Under the pieces are notes generated by a model that had not been told where the DNA came from, searched no databases, and worked only from the letters and a program-made list of their open reading frames with translations. A program made the translations under genes and the position numbers. From the NCBI GenBank assembly GCA_965116785.1, contig OZ220731.1:1364001-1428000 (forward strand): 64,000 nt of DNA, given 5' to 3'. Every line of letters begins with the position of its first letter. Positions within the stretch are counted from its first letter, which is position 1. This document shows, piece by piece, positions 8,686-17,435 of the stretch. The stretch is from Bin87 sp965116785. Its GTDB lineage: Bacteria; Chloroflexota; Dehalococcoidia; Lucifugimonadales; UBA3495.

Positions 8686-9180
8686 GGCTGCACCTCTCAT
8701 CGGTTGGCGGGCAAACGGCGTTCGGAAAGGGAACGGGATTGCCGCGCTTCGTTCGCAATGACAGCCGGCTGATGGCTGTCCAATTGGCCGGGATGATAGG
8801 GCAGCGCGGGGGCGGGGTCAACCGGGGTTCATGGCATGGATCGACAGGATAAACGGGGATACCGGGGGACGGAGGCGCAATGGCGCTGCGACCGGCGCGG
8901 GATGAACCGCTGATCAGCTCGAGGTGCGGCGGCTTCCGGGGCAGCGTTCCGTTTCAGGTAGTTCATTTACAGGGATGCACAGGATGGACAGGATTTTTGG
9001 ATATGAGGGAGCCATGGATTCCGGCTTTCGCCGGAATGACGGAAGCTAAACCAAATGAATTGCAACGCTATTTGGCGTCCGGGATTATGTTTACCAGGAG
9101 CGGGGGCGCGGAGAGAAAAATCGCGAATGCGCTCTGTACGGTGCAGGGCGTTTCGGGCGCGGCTTAGGGACCGCATCTGA
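8686..9180. repeat. Intergenic spacer with three short repeat types
   Basis: No gene is evident. It holds one copy of the GATTGCCGCGC...CGCAATGACA repeat (8737-8763), two copies of the GGAT-ACAGGAT repeat (about 8830-8858 and 8972-8998) and the palindrome ATTCCGGC/GCCGGAAT with loop TTTC (9018-9037). All three types resemble dispersed intergenic repeats, and the first two recur elsewhere in the window. Confidence 0.6.
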
Positions 9181-9828
9181 CTACGTTGGCGGGCCGTGGG
9201 CGGGAGGAAACGGGTCGGCGGTACGGCACCGGACGCAATTTACCGGGTGGGTGGCGTGGCGTGTGTCGTCGGGAAGTCCGAGGAAAGCCCGCAGTTCACC
9301 GATATTTTTGACCGGAGGGAACGGAGGCGCCGGACCGGACCCGGTGTTGAGGCGCTCGATGATGTCCCGCGCGCGGGCCGGGCGATGGTGGCCGTCGATG
9401 GTGCGCTCGATATCCGTGACCAGATGACGCACACGCCGGTGCATGCGCGCCAAGGCCAGCCGACGTGGCCCGGGCTCGAGGGAATCGAGCCAGGCAGGGG
9501 TGGCGGCGTAAACGTCGCGGAAGGTGCGGATGTGCCCGTTCGGCAGCGCGCCGTCGCAGATCACGCAGAAGAGGGCGGTCATCAGTCGGCGCCGGGTGGA
9601 ATGGGGGCGTCCCCAATTGACGGCCGCCGCGGTGACCGCGTGACTGGCGGAACGGCGCAGGGCCTTGACCCCGAGGTCGACCCGGCCAAGTGCCAGATGG
9701 GTGAGCGCCCGATTGAGAAAGAAACGGCTACGGTTCCTGTGGTGTTTCACGGTTCCGATGGCATTGGCTCCTTCAGGTTGGCGGTTGTGGAGATTTGAAG
9801 AGGCAGGATTTCGGATCGTTGTCAGCAC
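9181..9828 (-). CDS. Hypothetical protein
   Basis: A possible 215-residue basic protein that I do not recognise. The central part (RSRFFLNRALTHLALGRVDL and the Arg-rich helices after it) looks helical. CVICDG near residue 92 and CVRCRT near residue 200 form two Cys-x-x-Cys pairs that might bind a metal. The true start is unclear: the first frame start at 9828 has no ribosome site, and an internal GTG at 9750 is possible. A long frame on the other strand also exists here, so coding is only moderately likely. Confidence 0.4.
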   Translation of the reverse strand: MLTTIRNPASSNLHNRQPEGANAIGTVKHHRNRSRFFLNRALTHLALGRVDLGVKALRRSASHAVTAAAVNWGRPHSTRRRLMTALFCVICDGALPNGHIRTFRDVYAATPAWLDSLEPGPRRLALARMHRRVRHLVTDIERTIDGHHRPARARDIIERLNTGSGPAPPFPPVKNIGELRAFLGLPDDTRHATHPVNCVRCRTADPFPPAHGPPT

Positions 9829-10029
9829 ACGGCCGGGGCACGCAACTATTTATCCTACTTTTCCGTGTACTCAGGATGACGTGTCATCCCTGCGCGCGGG
9901 CGCGGATGGTCCCGGTGGACCAGTGGGGCAATGCGGGTGATCAGTCCAAGCGGTAAGCCGCGGATTGCCCCCTGGGCCGGTTGCGATTTTTACTGACGGG
10001 GTTGGCCGTCGATCTGAAATCCTGCCTCT
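9799..10029. repeat. 231-bp segment bounded by 20-bp inverted repeats
   Basis: AGAGGCAGGATTTCGGATCG at 9799-9818 is the reverse complement, with one mismatch, of the 20 bases at 10010-10029. The segment between them has no gene. It could be a small non-autonomous element or a remnant; no target-site duplication is obvious. Confidence 0.4.
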
Positions 10030-10665
10030 GAGTTTGCGATTGGCACAGCTGTTTTCCCAGGTGAAATCAGCATACATGTTCGTATCGCTCGGTCGCAAGG
10101 GATGGGTGTCAGTATGGCCTGGGACTTTGCGCGGATCAGATGGGCGGCGGCGTAATGTGCCGGACGAGCGGTAGGTCAGGATCCCGGGGGTTGGGCGCCG
10201 TCAGTCGCGGCGGGCCCAGTGGCCGGACGAGTGCCCTGATTAACGCCGTCAGAGACAGTCTCCGTCAACGCCGTTAGCGACTTGGATGCTGATCTGGGTG
10301 ACCGTATTCGCCCGAGACCTGGTCGGGATACGGATATCTCGGCTGCAAGTCTATGATAGCTTGGCGGTTCTGTTATGGTAAGGGCGAGGGTTCCAGATGA
10401 TCGGCGAGGCGGATTTGGAATGGGCGGTTCCAATCACCGATGTGATTTCGGATTTTACGGAGACACCGCTACCGCCAGTCAATGCGAGGAAACATGTACG
10501 CTCCGAGGGCAGCGCGGTACGCATGTGAACACGCACTTGCCCATCTCATTCTTGACTTCTTGACCCGATAGTGTCGCGCCGAAGCGAATCCTTCGTGTGC
10601 GAGCTCGATCGAAACCTGAACGATGAGGAGCGTCTTTCTCATTGCGGATGGTGCCTCAGGCTATG
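10030..10665. other. Gene-poor stretch
   Basis: No convincing gene or RNA is seen. A short imperfect direct repeat AACGCCGTCAGAGAC / AACGCCGTTAGCGAC lies at about 10240-10280. Base composition drifts toward lower GC near the two accessory genes that follow. Confidence 0.4.
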
Positions 10666-11166
10666 TCAAGTATCCCTGTTCTGCGAGGTGGTTATGATCG
10701 CTGCGATGCTCTGTACGAGCCAAATCACTTCGCAAAGCCGGACCACGGAGAACGTTGCACTCAGGACGGTTACCGACATCATTACCCGCGATGGCTCTTC
10801 ATCAATGTCCACAGCTATAGCGACCAATGATATAAACGTCGTGGCTGCCATGCTCCATGTCGACTGTTTAAGTACAGTTCTGATTTCTTTGCTTCTCGTT
10901 GTATGCTGCGCAATTAATTCCATCCTCTGGTGTCCCCAGTTACCAAGTATTAACGTCGTAACTGTAATAGTGAATCCCGTAAGGGAACCAGAGATAGTCG
11001 CGATAGTCCGATACAGCGCTTGACGCGTCTCTGGGCTGTGACTAGTTACGGGTACCTCCATATCTGGCAACCAAATCAATGAAATAATAGCTATGGAAAT
11101 AACGGCGGCTGCCGTGGCGTCGACCCCGATGAAGCGTCGCTGGTACCAATCTCGGACCCTTGCCAT
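10666..11166 (-). CDS. Unknown four-helix membrane protein
   Basis: 166 residues with four predicted membrane helices: about 16-34, 52-78, 104-121 and 130-158. A basic N-terminus (MARVRDWYQRRF) suggests it faces the cytosol. I do not recognise the family. GGAGGT stands six bases before the ATG, inside the 3' end of the upstream gene, with which it overlaps by 76 bp in another frame. That overlap implies tight co-expression. Base composition is lower in GC than the neighbouring metabolic genes, as expected of acquired DNA. A small membrane protein coupled to a soluble partner is a common layout in defence or stress systems, but no function is shown. Confidence 0.75.
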   Translation of the reverse strand: MARVRDWYQRRFIGVDATAAAVISIAIISLIWLPDMEVPVTSHSPETRQALYRTIATISGSLTGFTITVTTLILGNWGHQRMELIAQHTTRSKEIRTVLKQSTWSMAATTFISLVAIAVDIDEEPSRVMMSVTVLSATFSVVRLCEVIWLVQSIAAIITTSQNRDT

Positions 11167-12122
11167 GTGGAGACCTCCGTTGCTTCGTTTATGGCTCCCG
11201 CAAGCACCGTGTAGGCATTTTGCACCTCGGCATAAACGGCGTTTTGGTCCAAAATAGCGAATGTCTGGTCTATGTATGGGACCTCTACCTCCACACTCAA
11301 ATCGTTTGATAACAGGTTGATAATCGTCGTACGGTTGGATGCTCCGAACAGCCCACCCAACCGTAATCTCGTGACGGAAGTCCGGGTCTGTTCGCTACCC
11401 AACACCAGGTCTATCACCTCTTGGAATCTTTCCCGCAAGCCGAAACGCCCTGTTCTGGCGGGCCTGATAACTTGGGTCAACTCGTTCTGAGTGTAAACGT
11501 TCTGGCTCGCTTGCAAAGCGTCGGCCAAGCTCCTGTCGACGGCCCTAATGGATTCCACGAACGCCGGCCGGACGCCGATTTCGAAGAGCGTACCGTCTCC
11601 CATGCCTTCGATCCTGCTTAACAGGTCTCTGTGCGCGAGTTGTACTATCCTTAGTGCCGTCGCTTCATCAGGGAACTTGTCCTGGATGTAGTTCCGAAGC
11701 ATGTTGTGCGGGGCTACATTGCCTTTGGTCGCGATAGCCACGATCGTTGCTAACCCATTCGAAGTTGAGTGATCGAAAACTGTAGAATACCAAGTATTCA
11801 TTAAACCTTGCCCCTGAGCCAGGTAGTTCGTTCCGACGTTCCCGAGCAATTCTGCCGGCGGAATTCCTTGGTACGTAGTCCGGTTAATGCGAAACAATAT
11901 CGGGGACTGCGTGCGGTCGATCACGGTGTACACACGTCGACCGTTTCCGATCTCGTGGTAACGAGACGGCTGACCGACGAAAGAGAAGCTCTCGCCTTTC
12001 TGTAGCCAAATCCCAATCGGTGCTGGAGTCGGCCGGCGGTTGGTGGGATCATCGCAGTAGGCTCGATAAAATCTGACGCGGAGGGATTCAGTCGGTTGTT
12101 GAGGAGTTTGTTGATTTACCAT
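11091..12122 (-). CDS. Unknown soluble protein, first gene of a two-gene module
   Basis: 343 residues, no membrane segment, not recognised. The N-terminal third (TESLRVRFYRAYCDD to ILFRINRTTYQG) looks beta-rich. The rest is mixed helical (IVQLAHRDLLSRIEG; AFVESIRAVDRSLADALQAS; RFGLRERFQEVIDLVLGSE), and the C-terminal 25 residues are Ser/Thr/Pro-rich and probably disordered. AGGTG lies a few bases before the ATG. The 3' end overlaps the start of the membrane-protein gene by 76 bp, so the two form one unit. Flanking repeats and lower GC suggest an accessory origin. Confidence 0.75.
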   Translation of the reverse strand: MVNQQTPQQPTESLRVRFYRAYCDDPTNRRPTPAPIGIWLQKGESFSFVGQPSRYHEIGNGRRVYTVIDRTQSPILFRINRTTYQGIPPAELLGNVGTNYLAQGQGLMNTWYSTVFDHSTSNGLATIVAIATKGNVAPHNMLRNYIQDKFPDEATALRIVQLAHRDLLSRIEGMGDGTLFEIGVRPAFVESIRAVDRSLADALQASQNVYTQNELTQVIRPARTGRFGLRERFQEVIDLVLGSEQTRTSVTRLRLGGLFGASNRTTIINLLSNDLSVEVEVPYIDQTFAILDQNAVYAEVQNAYTVLAGAINEATEVSTWQGSEIGTSDASSGSTPRQPPLFP

Positions 12123-12753
12123 GGCACCTGCTTCTTTCGGCAGCGTGGTCTGGACCTAATCGCGTATCGCAGATTCGCCTATGCTCGATGGGGTATGTTC
12201 GACCGCGGCGGTCCCGGAACGTACCCTCAATTGCTCATGACACTCTCCGGCGGTGGTCGGAATTATGAACGGAGCGCCTAGGGTGTCAGTCAAAGCACCT
12301 AACAGGGAGGCATATATGAAGCGCCAGATGGATAAGTTGCACGGTGGGTTGGGATATTCCGCGAAGGCGCCTTGCACCTCTAATGCACACGCCTCAATCA
12401 TCATGTATGGCGGCCGGCATATTAGGTCCGCGGGCAACGCGAGTCAACGCCAGTCCACCTTCAATCTGTGCATTTGTTGACCGGCCGGCGGGGGGTGGGT
12501 ATCATCGGCGCTACTTGGCAGGTGGTGGGGCGATCCTTCGACAAGCTCAGGATGAGCGGGTACGTGCGACGAGATTGCCGCGCTGCGCTCGTAATGACAA
12601 CCGTTTGACCCTCGCTATGACAACGACCTGACCCTCACGATGACATGCGTAAGGGCGGCGGGATTGCCGCGCTTCGCTCGCAATGACAACGTACCTACTC
12701 TCGCAATGACAAAGAGGGGACGCTCGTAATGTCGCGTCCAATGGAGATTTACC
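12123..12753. repeat. Repeat-rich spacer before a TPP enzyme gene
   Basis: No gene is supported. The right half holds a cluster of short repeats: TTCGACAAGCTCAGGATGAG near 12537, then GATTGCCGCGC...AATGACA copies at 12573-12599 and 12662-12688, with partial copies ending in AATGACA around 12615-12650 and 12690-12712. The left half (12123-12480) shows nothing definite. Confidence 0.55.
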
Positions 12754-14472
12754 ATGCCGCAGGCCCATGAGTTGATTGTGCAGTTTCTGGAGGAGGCGGG
12801 GATTGACGCCGTGTTCGGGATACCGGGCGGCGGGACCGGGCAGATCTTCACCAACCTGGTGGGGAAGGAGCCGGCCATCAACACGTACCTGACGCGGCAC
12901 GAGCAGACGGCGGCGATCATGGCCGACGCCTACGCGCGGGCGACGGGGAAGCCGGCGGTGATCATGGGGCAGGGGCTGTTCATGGGGTCGAACGCGTCGT
13001 TCGGCATCATGGAGGCGATGCTGAGCAGCAGCCCGATGCTGGTGCTGACGGACACGTCGGACGGCGGCGTGGGGCAGCATCCGGCGAACCAGTCGGGGGC
13101 CGGCGAGTACGGGAGCATCGACCTGCACAACATCTTCCGGTCGATGACGAAGTACACGACGCTGGCGACTTCGCCCAAGGAGGCGGCGCTGGGGGCGCAA
13201 CTGGCGATCAAGCACTCGATGAGCGGGCGGCCGGGTCCGGCGTGCCTGCTGATGCGGACGGCGTCCATCGCGGGCGAGGTTGACCTGGAGTCGCCGCCGT
13301 TCATCCACGACACGGCGGGCTACCTGAACACGGCCAAGCCGCAGGCCGCGCCGGCGGACATCGAGAAAGCGGTGGAGATCCTGTCGCAGTCGCGTCGGCC
13401 GGTGATCGTGGCGGGGAACGGGGTACACATGGCGGGGGCGCACGGGGCGCTGCAGCAGCTTGCGGAGCAGTGGAACGCGCCGGTGGCGACCAGCTACAAG
13501 GGGAAGTCGGCCATCGCGGAGACCCACCCGCTGTCGGTGGGCATGGTCGGGGTCTACGGGCAGGAGGCGGCGAACCGGGCGGTGGGCGAGGCCGACACGG
13601 TGGTGATCGTGGGGGCGAAGCTGAGCCCGCAGGACACCGTGCGGGAGCGGCCCAACATCTTCAACCCGAGGGGGCAGCGGATCATCCAGATCGACATCGA
13701 CGACCGGAACGCGGGCTGGACCTTCCCGGTGGAGTTGGGGCTGATCGGCGACGCGGGAAGCATCCTGGGTCAGCTGGTGGAGGCTTCGGGGGAGGCGTCG
13801 GCATCGACGGCCGGCGACCGGAGCGAGTGGGCCGGCGCATTGCCGGGACGGAAGCAGGAGGCGGAGTTCTACGAGGACGCGGGGCTGCACACCGACTCGT
13901 CGCCGGTGCTGCCGCAGCGGGTGGTGCGGATCCTGCAGGAGACGATGCCGGCGGACACGGTGTACGCGCTGGACGCGGGGAACAACCGGACGTGGATGGC
14001 GCACCTGTTCCAGTCGCAGCAGGCGCACACGTTCTTCTGCCCGGGCGGCACGGCGGGCATGGGCTGGGGGCTGCCGGCGTCGGTGGGGCTCCAGGTCGCC
14101 TATCCCGGGCGGCCAGTGGTGTGCGTGACGGGCGACGGCGGGTACATGATGACGGTGAACGCGCTGTCGACGGCGATGCAGTACGAGTTGCCGATCGTCT
14201 GCGTGGTGTTCAACGACGGCGCGCTGGGGATGGTGCGGCACCACCAGGCGCCGGGGCAGTACATCGCGTCGGAGTTCGCGGAGACGGACAACGCGGCGGT
14301 GGCGCGGGGGTTCGGGTGCTTCGGCGTGCAGGTGGCGGACTCGCGGAACCTGGCCGACGCGCTGCGGGACGCGCGGGCGTCGGGTCTGCCGGCGGTGGTG
14401 GACGTGCTGATCGACCGGGGGCCGAGTCCGGACGACTGGCGGGCGGACGCGCGGCGGTCGGGGGAGACATAG
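12754..14472 (+). CDS. TPP-dependent enzyme, acetolactate-synthase-like (copy 2)
   Basis: 572 residues in the acetolactate synthase large subunit/glyoxylate carboligase/oxalyl-CoA decarboxylase superfamily. FGIPGGGTG (about 20-28) and TRHEQTAAIMADAYARATGK (about 49-68) contain the P-loop-like start and the catalytic glutamate. The PP domain has GDGGYMMTVNALSTA and the downstream VVFNDGALGM of the Mg-TPP motif. Compared with true acetolactate synthases the N-terminus has GGGTGQIF rather than PGG(A/S)xxP, and no regulatory subunit gene is adjacent. The reaction is probably decarboxylation or carboligation of a 2-oxoacid. It stands alone behind the repeat cluster. Confidence 0.87.
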   Translation: MPQAHELIVQFLEEAGIDAVFGIPGGGTGQIFTNLVGKEPAINTYLTRHEQTAAIMADAYARATGKPAVIMGQGLFMGSNASFGIMEAMLSSSPMLVLTDTSDGGVGQHPANQSGAGEYGSIDLHNIFRSMTKYTTLATSPKEAALGAQLAIKHSMSGRPGPACLLMRTASIAGEVDLESPPFIHDTAGYLNTAKPQAAPADIEKAVEILSQSRRPVIVAGNGVHMAGAHGALQQLAEQWNAPVATSYKGKSAIAETHPLSVGMVGVYGQEAANRAVGEADTVVIVGAKLSPQDTVRERPNIFNPRGQRIIQIDIDDRNAGWTFPVELGLIGDAGSILGQLVEASGEASASTAGDRSEWAGALPGRKQEAEFYEDAGLHTDSSPVLPQRVVRILQETMPADTVYALDAGNNRTWMAHLFQSQQAHTFFCPGGTAGMGWGLPASVGLQVAYPGRPVVCVTGDGGYMMTVNALSTAMQYELPIVCVVFNDGALGMVRHHQAPGQYIASEFAETDNAAVARGFGCFGVQVADSRNLADALRDARASGLPAVVDVLIDRGPSPDDWRADARRSGET

Positions 14473-14485
14473 GGAACGGGTTTCA

Positions 14486-14547
14486 CATCGATGGACAGGA
14501 TGGAAAGGATATTTTGATCCTATTTGGGGCGGATGGTTATTCGCCCC
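14486..14547. repeat. GGAT-ACAGGAT repeat and GGGGCG/CGCCCC hairpin
   Basis: Just after the TPP gene, 14486-14520 is a copy of the ACAGGAT-type repeat, followed at 14526-14547 by a hairpin with arms GGGGCG and CGCCCC. The hairpin matches the palindromes at 15165 and 34995, so it is the first of three copies of a mobile or dispersed intergenic palindrome. Confidence 0.65.
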
Positions 14548-14567
14548 TACGATTTGGGAGGCGCCGG

Positions 14568-15119
14568 TTGGCTGACTTGAACGACGACAGGGCGGTATCC
14601 GCGGAAAAGGAGCAGCTAAGGAAGCTTTCGGAAGAGACGGAGAAGAAGCGGAAGCTGGCAGAGGCGAGGGAGAGGAGGGAGAAGGTAGCGGCGGGGAAAG
14701 TGAAGCGAGACGAGCGTCTAGCACTGTTGGGTTGCGAGTGCGCTTCGTGCAGCACCGTGTGTGGCCTGGAGTTCGACATCAGCGTGCGGGCGCTGCAGGC
14801 GGGTCGGCAGGAAAATCCGGTGCACGAGTACATGGCGATGCGCGCGTATGCGGCGGATCGGATCAGCGGCGGCGGGATGGCCTGGTACGTGTTCGAGTTT
14901 TACGTGACGTGCATAGCCCTAGTGATGCGTCTGGGTAACTTCAACTCGGGCTGGGACTTTGACGATCAATACGTGGTTGACATGAGGAACGAGGCGTTCC
15001 GGCTGGCCCTGGAGCACGGATTTTTGCCGTATCTTGGGTACGACTTTGACGTGGGCAGGGTTGGCAAGTACCTGGAGGATAATCCGGCGCGGCCACAAGA
15101 AGCCGCCGAGAGTTCGTGA
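14568..15119 (+). CDS. Hypothetical protein with charged coiled coil
   Basis: 183 residues, family not recognised. Residues about 8-50 are a highly charged Glu/Lys/Arg-rich helix, probably a coiled coil. The middle has a cysteine cluster (CECASCSTVC, about 54-63), and the C-terminal half (about 85-170) has aromatic, helical sequence with an FDDQYVVDMRNEAFRLALE segment. The start is TTG at 14568 with GGGAGG six bases ahead. A longer reading upstream overlaps the TPP gene in another frame and is an artefact. It is flanked on both sides by the GGGGCG palindromes. Confidence 0.65.
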   Translation: MADLNDDRAVSAEKEQLRKLSEETEKKRKLAEARERREKVAAGKVKRDERLALLGCECASCSTVCGLEFDISVRALQAGRQENPVHEYMAMRAYAADRISGGGMAWYVFEFYVTCIALVMRLGNFNSGWDFDDQYVVDMRNEAFRLALEHGFLPYLGYDFDVGRVGKYLEDNPARPQEAAESS

Positions 15120-15164
15120 GCAACAGGCGTGAGTTTCAAATTGTCGGGAGGACCAGTACGCATT

Positions 15165-15186
15165 GGGGCGAATGATTATTCGCCCC
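15165..15186. repeat. GGGGCGAAT palindromic repeat, copy 2
   Basis: A perfect 9-bp inverted repeat GGGGCGAAT/ATTCGCCCC with loop GATT. It is one of three copies in the window, all intergenic, and could also work as a terminator for the gene before it. Confidence 0.7.
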
Positions 15187-15311
15187 GACGTTTCGGTGGT
15201 AGAGTAACGACGGCGGACGGTTGGGCCGTGCTACGAGCGCCGCCGGGACAAAACGCAATGATGCCGATGCTCCGCTGATGACGCGTCATAGCGATGATGA
15301 AGGAGACACCG

Positions 15312-17435
15312 ATGGAATTCTGGAGTGATGCGCAACTGGCTTCGATAGACCGTATGCTGAACCCGCGATCGATTGCGGTGGTGGGAGCGACGCCGCGGAT
15401 GCAGTACGGCGGGCGCTTCGTGGCGGCGGCAATGGGGTCGATGGAGCAGGGGGTCAACGTGTATCCGGTGAACCCGCGGTACGACGAAGTGCAGGGGTTG
15501 CAGTGCTATCCGTCGGTGTCGGCCTTGCCGGAGGCGCCGGATGTCGTGGGCATCGTGGTGCCCTACCATGCGGTGCTGGACACGTTGCGGGAGAGCCACG
15601 AGAAGGGGGCGAAGTCTGCCATCGTGATCTCGGCCGGGTTCTCGGAGCGGGCGGTTGATGACCGGCGGGACCTGCAGGCCGAGTTGGGTCGGTTCGCGGC
15701 GGAGTCGGGCATGCGGGTGAGCGGGCCGAACTGCCTGGGCCTGGCGAACCTCAAGGACGACATCTGGGCCAGCGCGGGGACGCGGGGCGCTTCGGGTCTC
15801 AGCGGGCCCATCGGGCTGGTGTGCCAGAGCGGGGCGTCGGCGTTCGGGCCGTTCCTGACCCGGGCGGTGGACGAGGGCATCGGGTTCACGTACATCGTGT
15901 CGACGGGGAATGAGGCGGACCTGGACTTCTGCGACTTCGCGCGGTACCTGCTGGACGACGACGACACGCGGGTTATCGCCGGCTTCGTGGAGGGTTTCAA
16001 GGACGGGCGGAAGTTCCTGGAGGTGGCGCGGATGGCGGCGGAGCGTGGCAAGCCCATCGTGCTGATCAAGATCGGCCGGTCGGATTTGGGTTCGCGGGCC
16101 GCAGGATCGCACACGGCGGCGCTGACCGGCGTGGACGAGGTATACGAGGCGGCGTTCGCGCAGTACGGCGTGATCCGGGTGCAGGACTACGACGACCTGC
16201 TGCAGGTGTCCAACATGATGGCGCGGTGCCCGAGGCCGTCACACCGTGGGGTGGCCGCGGTGTCGCACTCGGGTGGGATCAGCAGCCTGACGGCGGACAT
16301 GTTCGGGCAGGCTGGTCTGGACCTGCCGCCGCTATCGGACCGGGCGCGGGATGGCATCAACGACATCCTGAAGGGTTTCGGGTGGGCGGCCAACCCGTCG
16401 GACGTGACCGGGTTCGCCAACAGCGATGACTTCCCGGCCATCATGTCGTTCATGGCGGAGGACGAGGGCATCGGCACGCTGGTGGTGGCATCTGCGGGCG
16501 CGGACCCTCAGGCGACCCAGGTGATCGCGCAGCGGGATGCCAGCGGGATGCCGGTGGCATTCCTGTGGACGGGCACGCGCGGCGCGCAGTCGGGTCTGCC
16601 CATGCTGCGGTCTGCGGGGATACCGGTGTTCTACGTGCCGGACAAGCTGGCGGCCGGTGTGCGGTACCTGAACGATTACCACGACTGGCGCGAACGACGC
16701 CTGGCGCGAGGGTTCGCGGAAGCCGGCGAGATGACGAGCGAGCAGGCCGGAGCGGCCGGGGCGCTGGCGGGCAGCGGAGCACTGTCAGAGTATGACAGCA
16801 AAGAGTTGGTCCGGGCGTTCGGCGTGTCGACCACGCTTGAAGAACTGGCTGCCGATGCCGAGGGAGCAGTGGCAGCGGCGGAGCGGATCGGGTATCCGGT
16901 GGCACTGAAGGTCAATTCGGCAGACATCCTGCACAAGACGGAGGCGGGAGCGATCCGGCTGGGGTTGGGCGACGCCGATGCGGTTCGGAAGGCGTTCGAC
17001 GACGTGACAGCTGGGGCGCGGGCCTACGACGCCAGCGCAAGGATCGACGGGGCCGTGGTGCAGGAGATGGTGTCCGGCGGCGTGGAGACCATCGTGGGCG
17101 TGTCCTACGACGCGCAGTTGGGTCCGATCCTGCTGTTCGGCACCGGCGGCGTGATGGTCGAAGTTTACAACGACGTCGCGCTACGGCTATGCCCCATCAC
17201 CCGTGACGACGCGCTGGAGATGATCGACGAGGTGAAGGGAGCGGCGCTGCTGCGGGGGTTCCGCGGGGCGCCGGCTGCGGATGTGGACGCGCTGGCGGAC
17301 ACGCTGGTAGGCGTCTCGCAGATGGCGGCCCAATTGGAGGGTTCGCTGGCGGAGCTGGACATCAACCCGTTGATGGTTCTGCCGGCCGGACAGGGAGTGA
17401 AGGCGGCAGACGCGCTGGTTGTGGGAGCCGGATAG
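15312..17435 (+). CDS. Acyl-CoA synthetase (NDP/ADP-forming), fused subunits
   Basis: About 707 residues. The N-terminal CoA-binding Rossmann domain starts at PRSIAVVGATPRMQYGGRF (about 19-37). A ligase-CoA domain with the catalytic histidine follows (SHTAALTGVDEVYEAAFAQYG, about 265-285), then an ATP-grasp domain from about 480 (GYPVALKVNSADILHKTEAGAIRLGL). This is the fused alpha-beta form of ADP-forming acetyl/acyl-CoA synthetase, which interconverts acyl-CoA plus ADP plus Pi with acid, CoA and ATP. AAGGAG seven bases before the ATG at 15312 decides the start. The next gene overlaps its 3' end. Confidence 0.9.
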   Translation: MEFWSDAQLASIDRMLNPRSIAVVGATPRMQYGGRFVAAAMGSMEQGVNVYPVNPRYDEVQGLQCYPSVSALPEAPDVVGIVVPYHAVLDTLRESHEKGAKSAIVISAGFSERAVDDRRDLQAELGRFAAESGMRVSGPNCLGLANLKDDIWASAGTRGASGLSGPIGLVCQSGASAFGPFLTRAVDEGIGFTYIVSTGNEADLDFCDFARYLLDDDDTRVIAGFVEGFKDGRKFLEVARMAAERGKPIVLIKIGRSDLGSRAAGSHTAALTGVDEVYEAAFAQYGVIRVQDYDDLLQVSNMMARCPRPSHRGVAAVSHSGGISSLTADMFGQAGLDLPPLSDRARDGINDILKGFGWAANPSDVTGFANSDDFPAIMSFMAEDEGIGTLVVASAGADPQATQVIAQRDASGMPVAFLWTGTRGAQSGLPMLRSAGIPVFYVPDKLAAGVRYLNDYHDWRERRLARGFAEAGEMTSEQAGAAGALAGSGALSEYDSKELVRAFGVSTTLEELAADAEGAVAAAERIGYPVALKVNSADILHKTEAGAIRLGLGDADAVRKAFDDVTAGARAYDASARIDGAVVQEMVSGGVETIVGVSYDAQLGPILLFGTGGVMVEVYNDVALRLCPITRDDALEMIDEVKGAALLRGFRGAPAADVDALADTLVGVSQMAAQLEGSLAELDINPLMVLPAGQGVKAADALVVGAG

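Noticed and set aside
7351..8772. 473-codon plus-strand frame antisense to TPP copy 1
   Set aside because: Gly/Asp/Ala-rich mirror translation without any recognisable motif.
12156..12480. Small frames on both strands in the spacer before TPP copy 2
   Set aside because: No ribosome site, no domain and overlap of frames on opposite strands.
13470..14567. Upstream extension of the hypothetical gene at 14568
   Set aside because: It is the +1 shadow of the TPP gene; the ribosome site and the sequence change point to a TTG start at 14568.
12547..14724. Very long minus-strand frame opposite the TPP gene
   Set aside because: Arg/Pro/His-rich translation with no domain; a mirror frame of GC-rich coding sequence on the plus strand.
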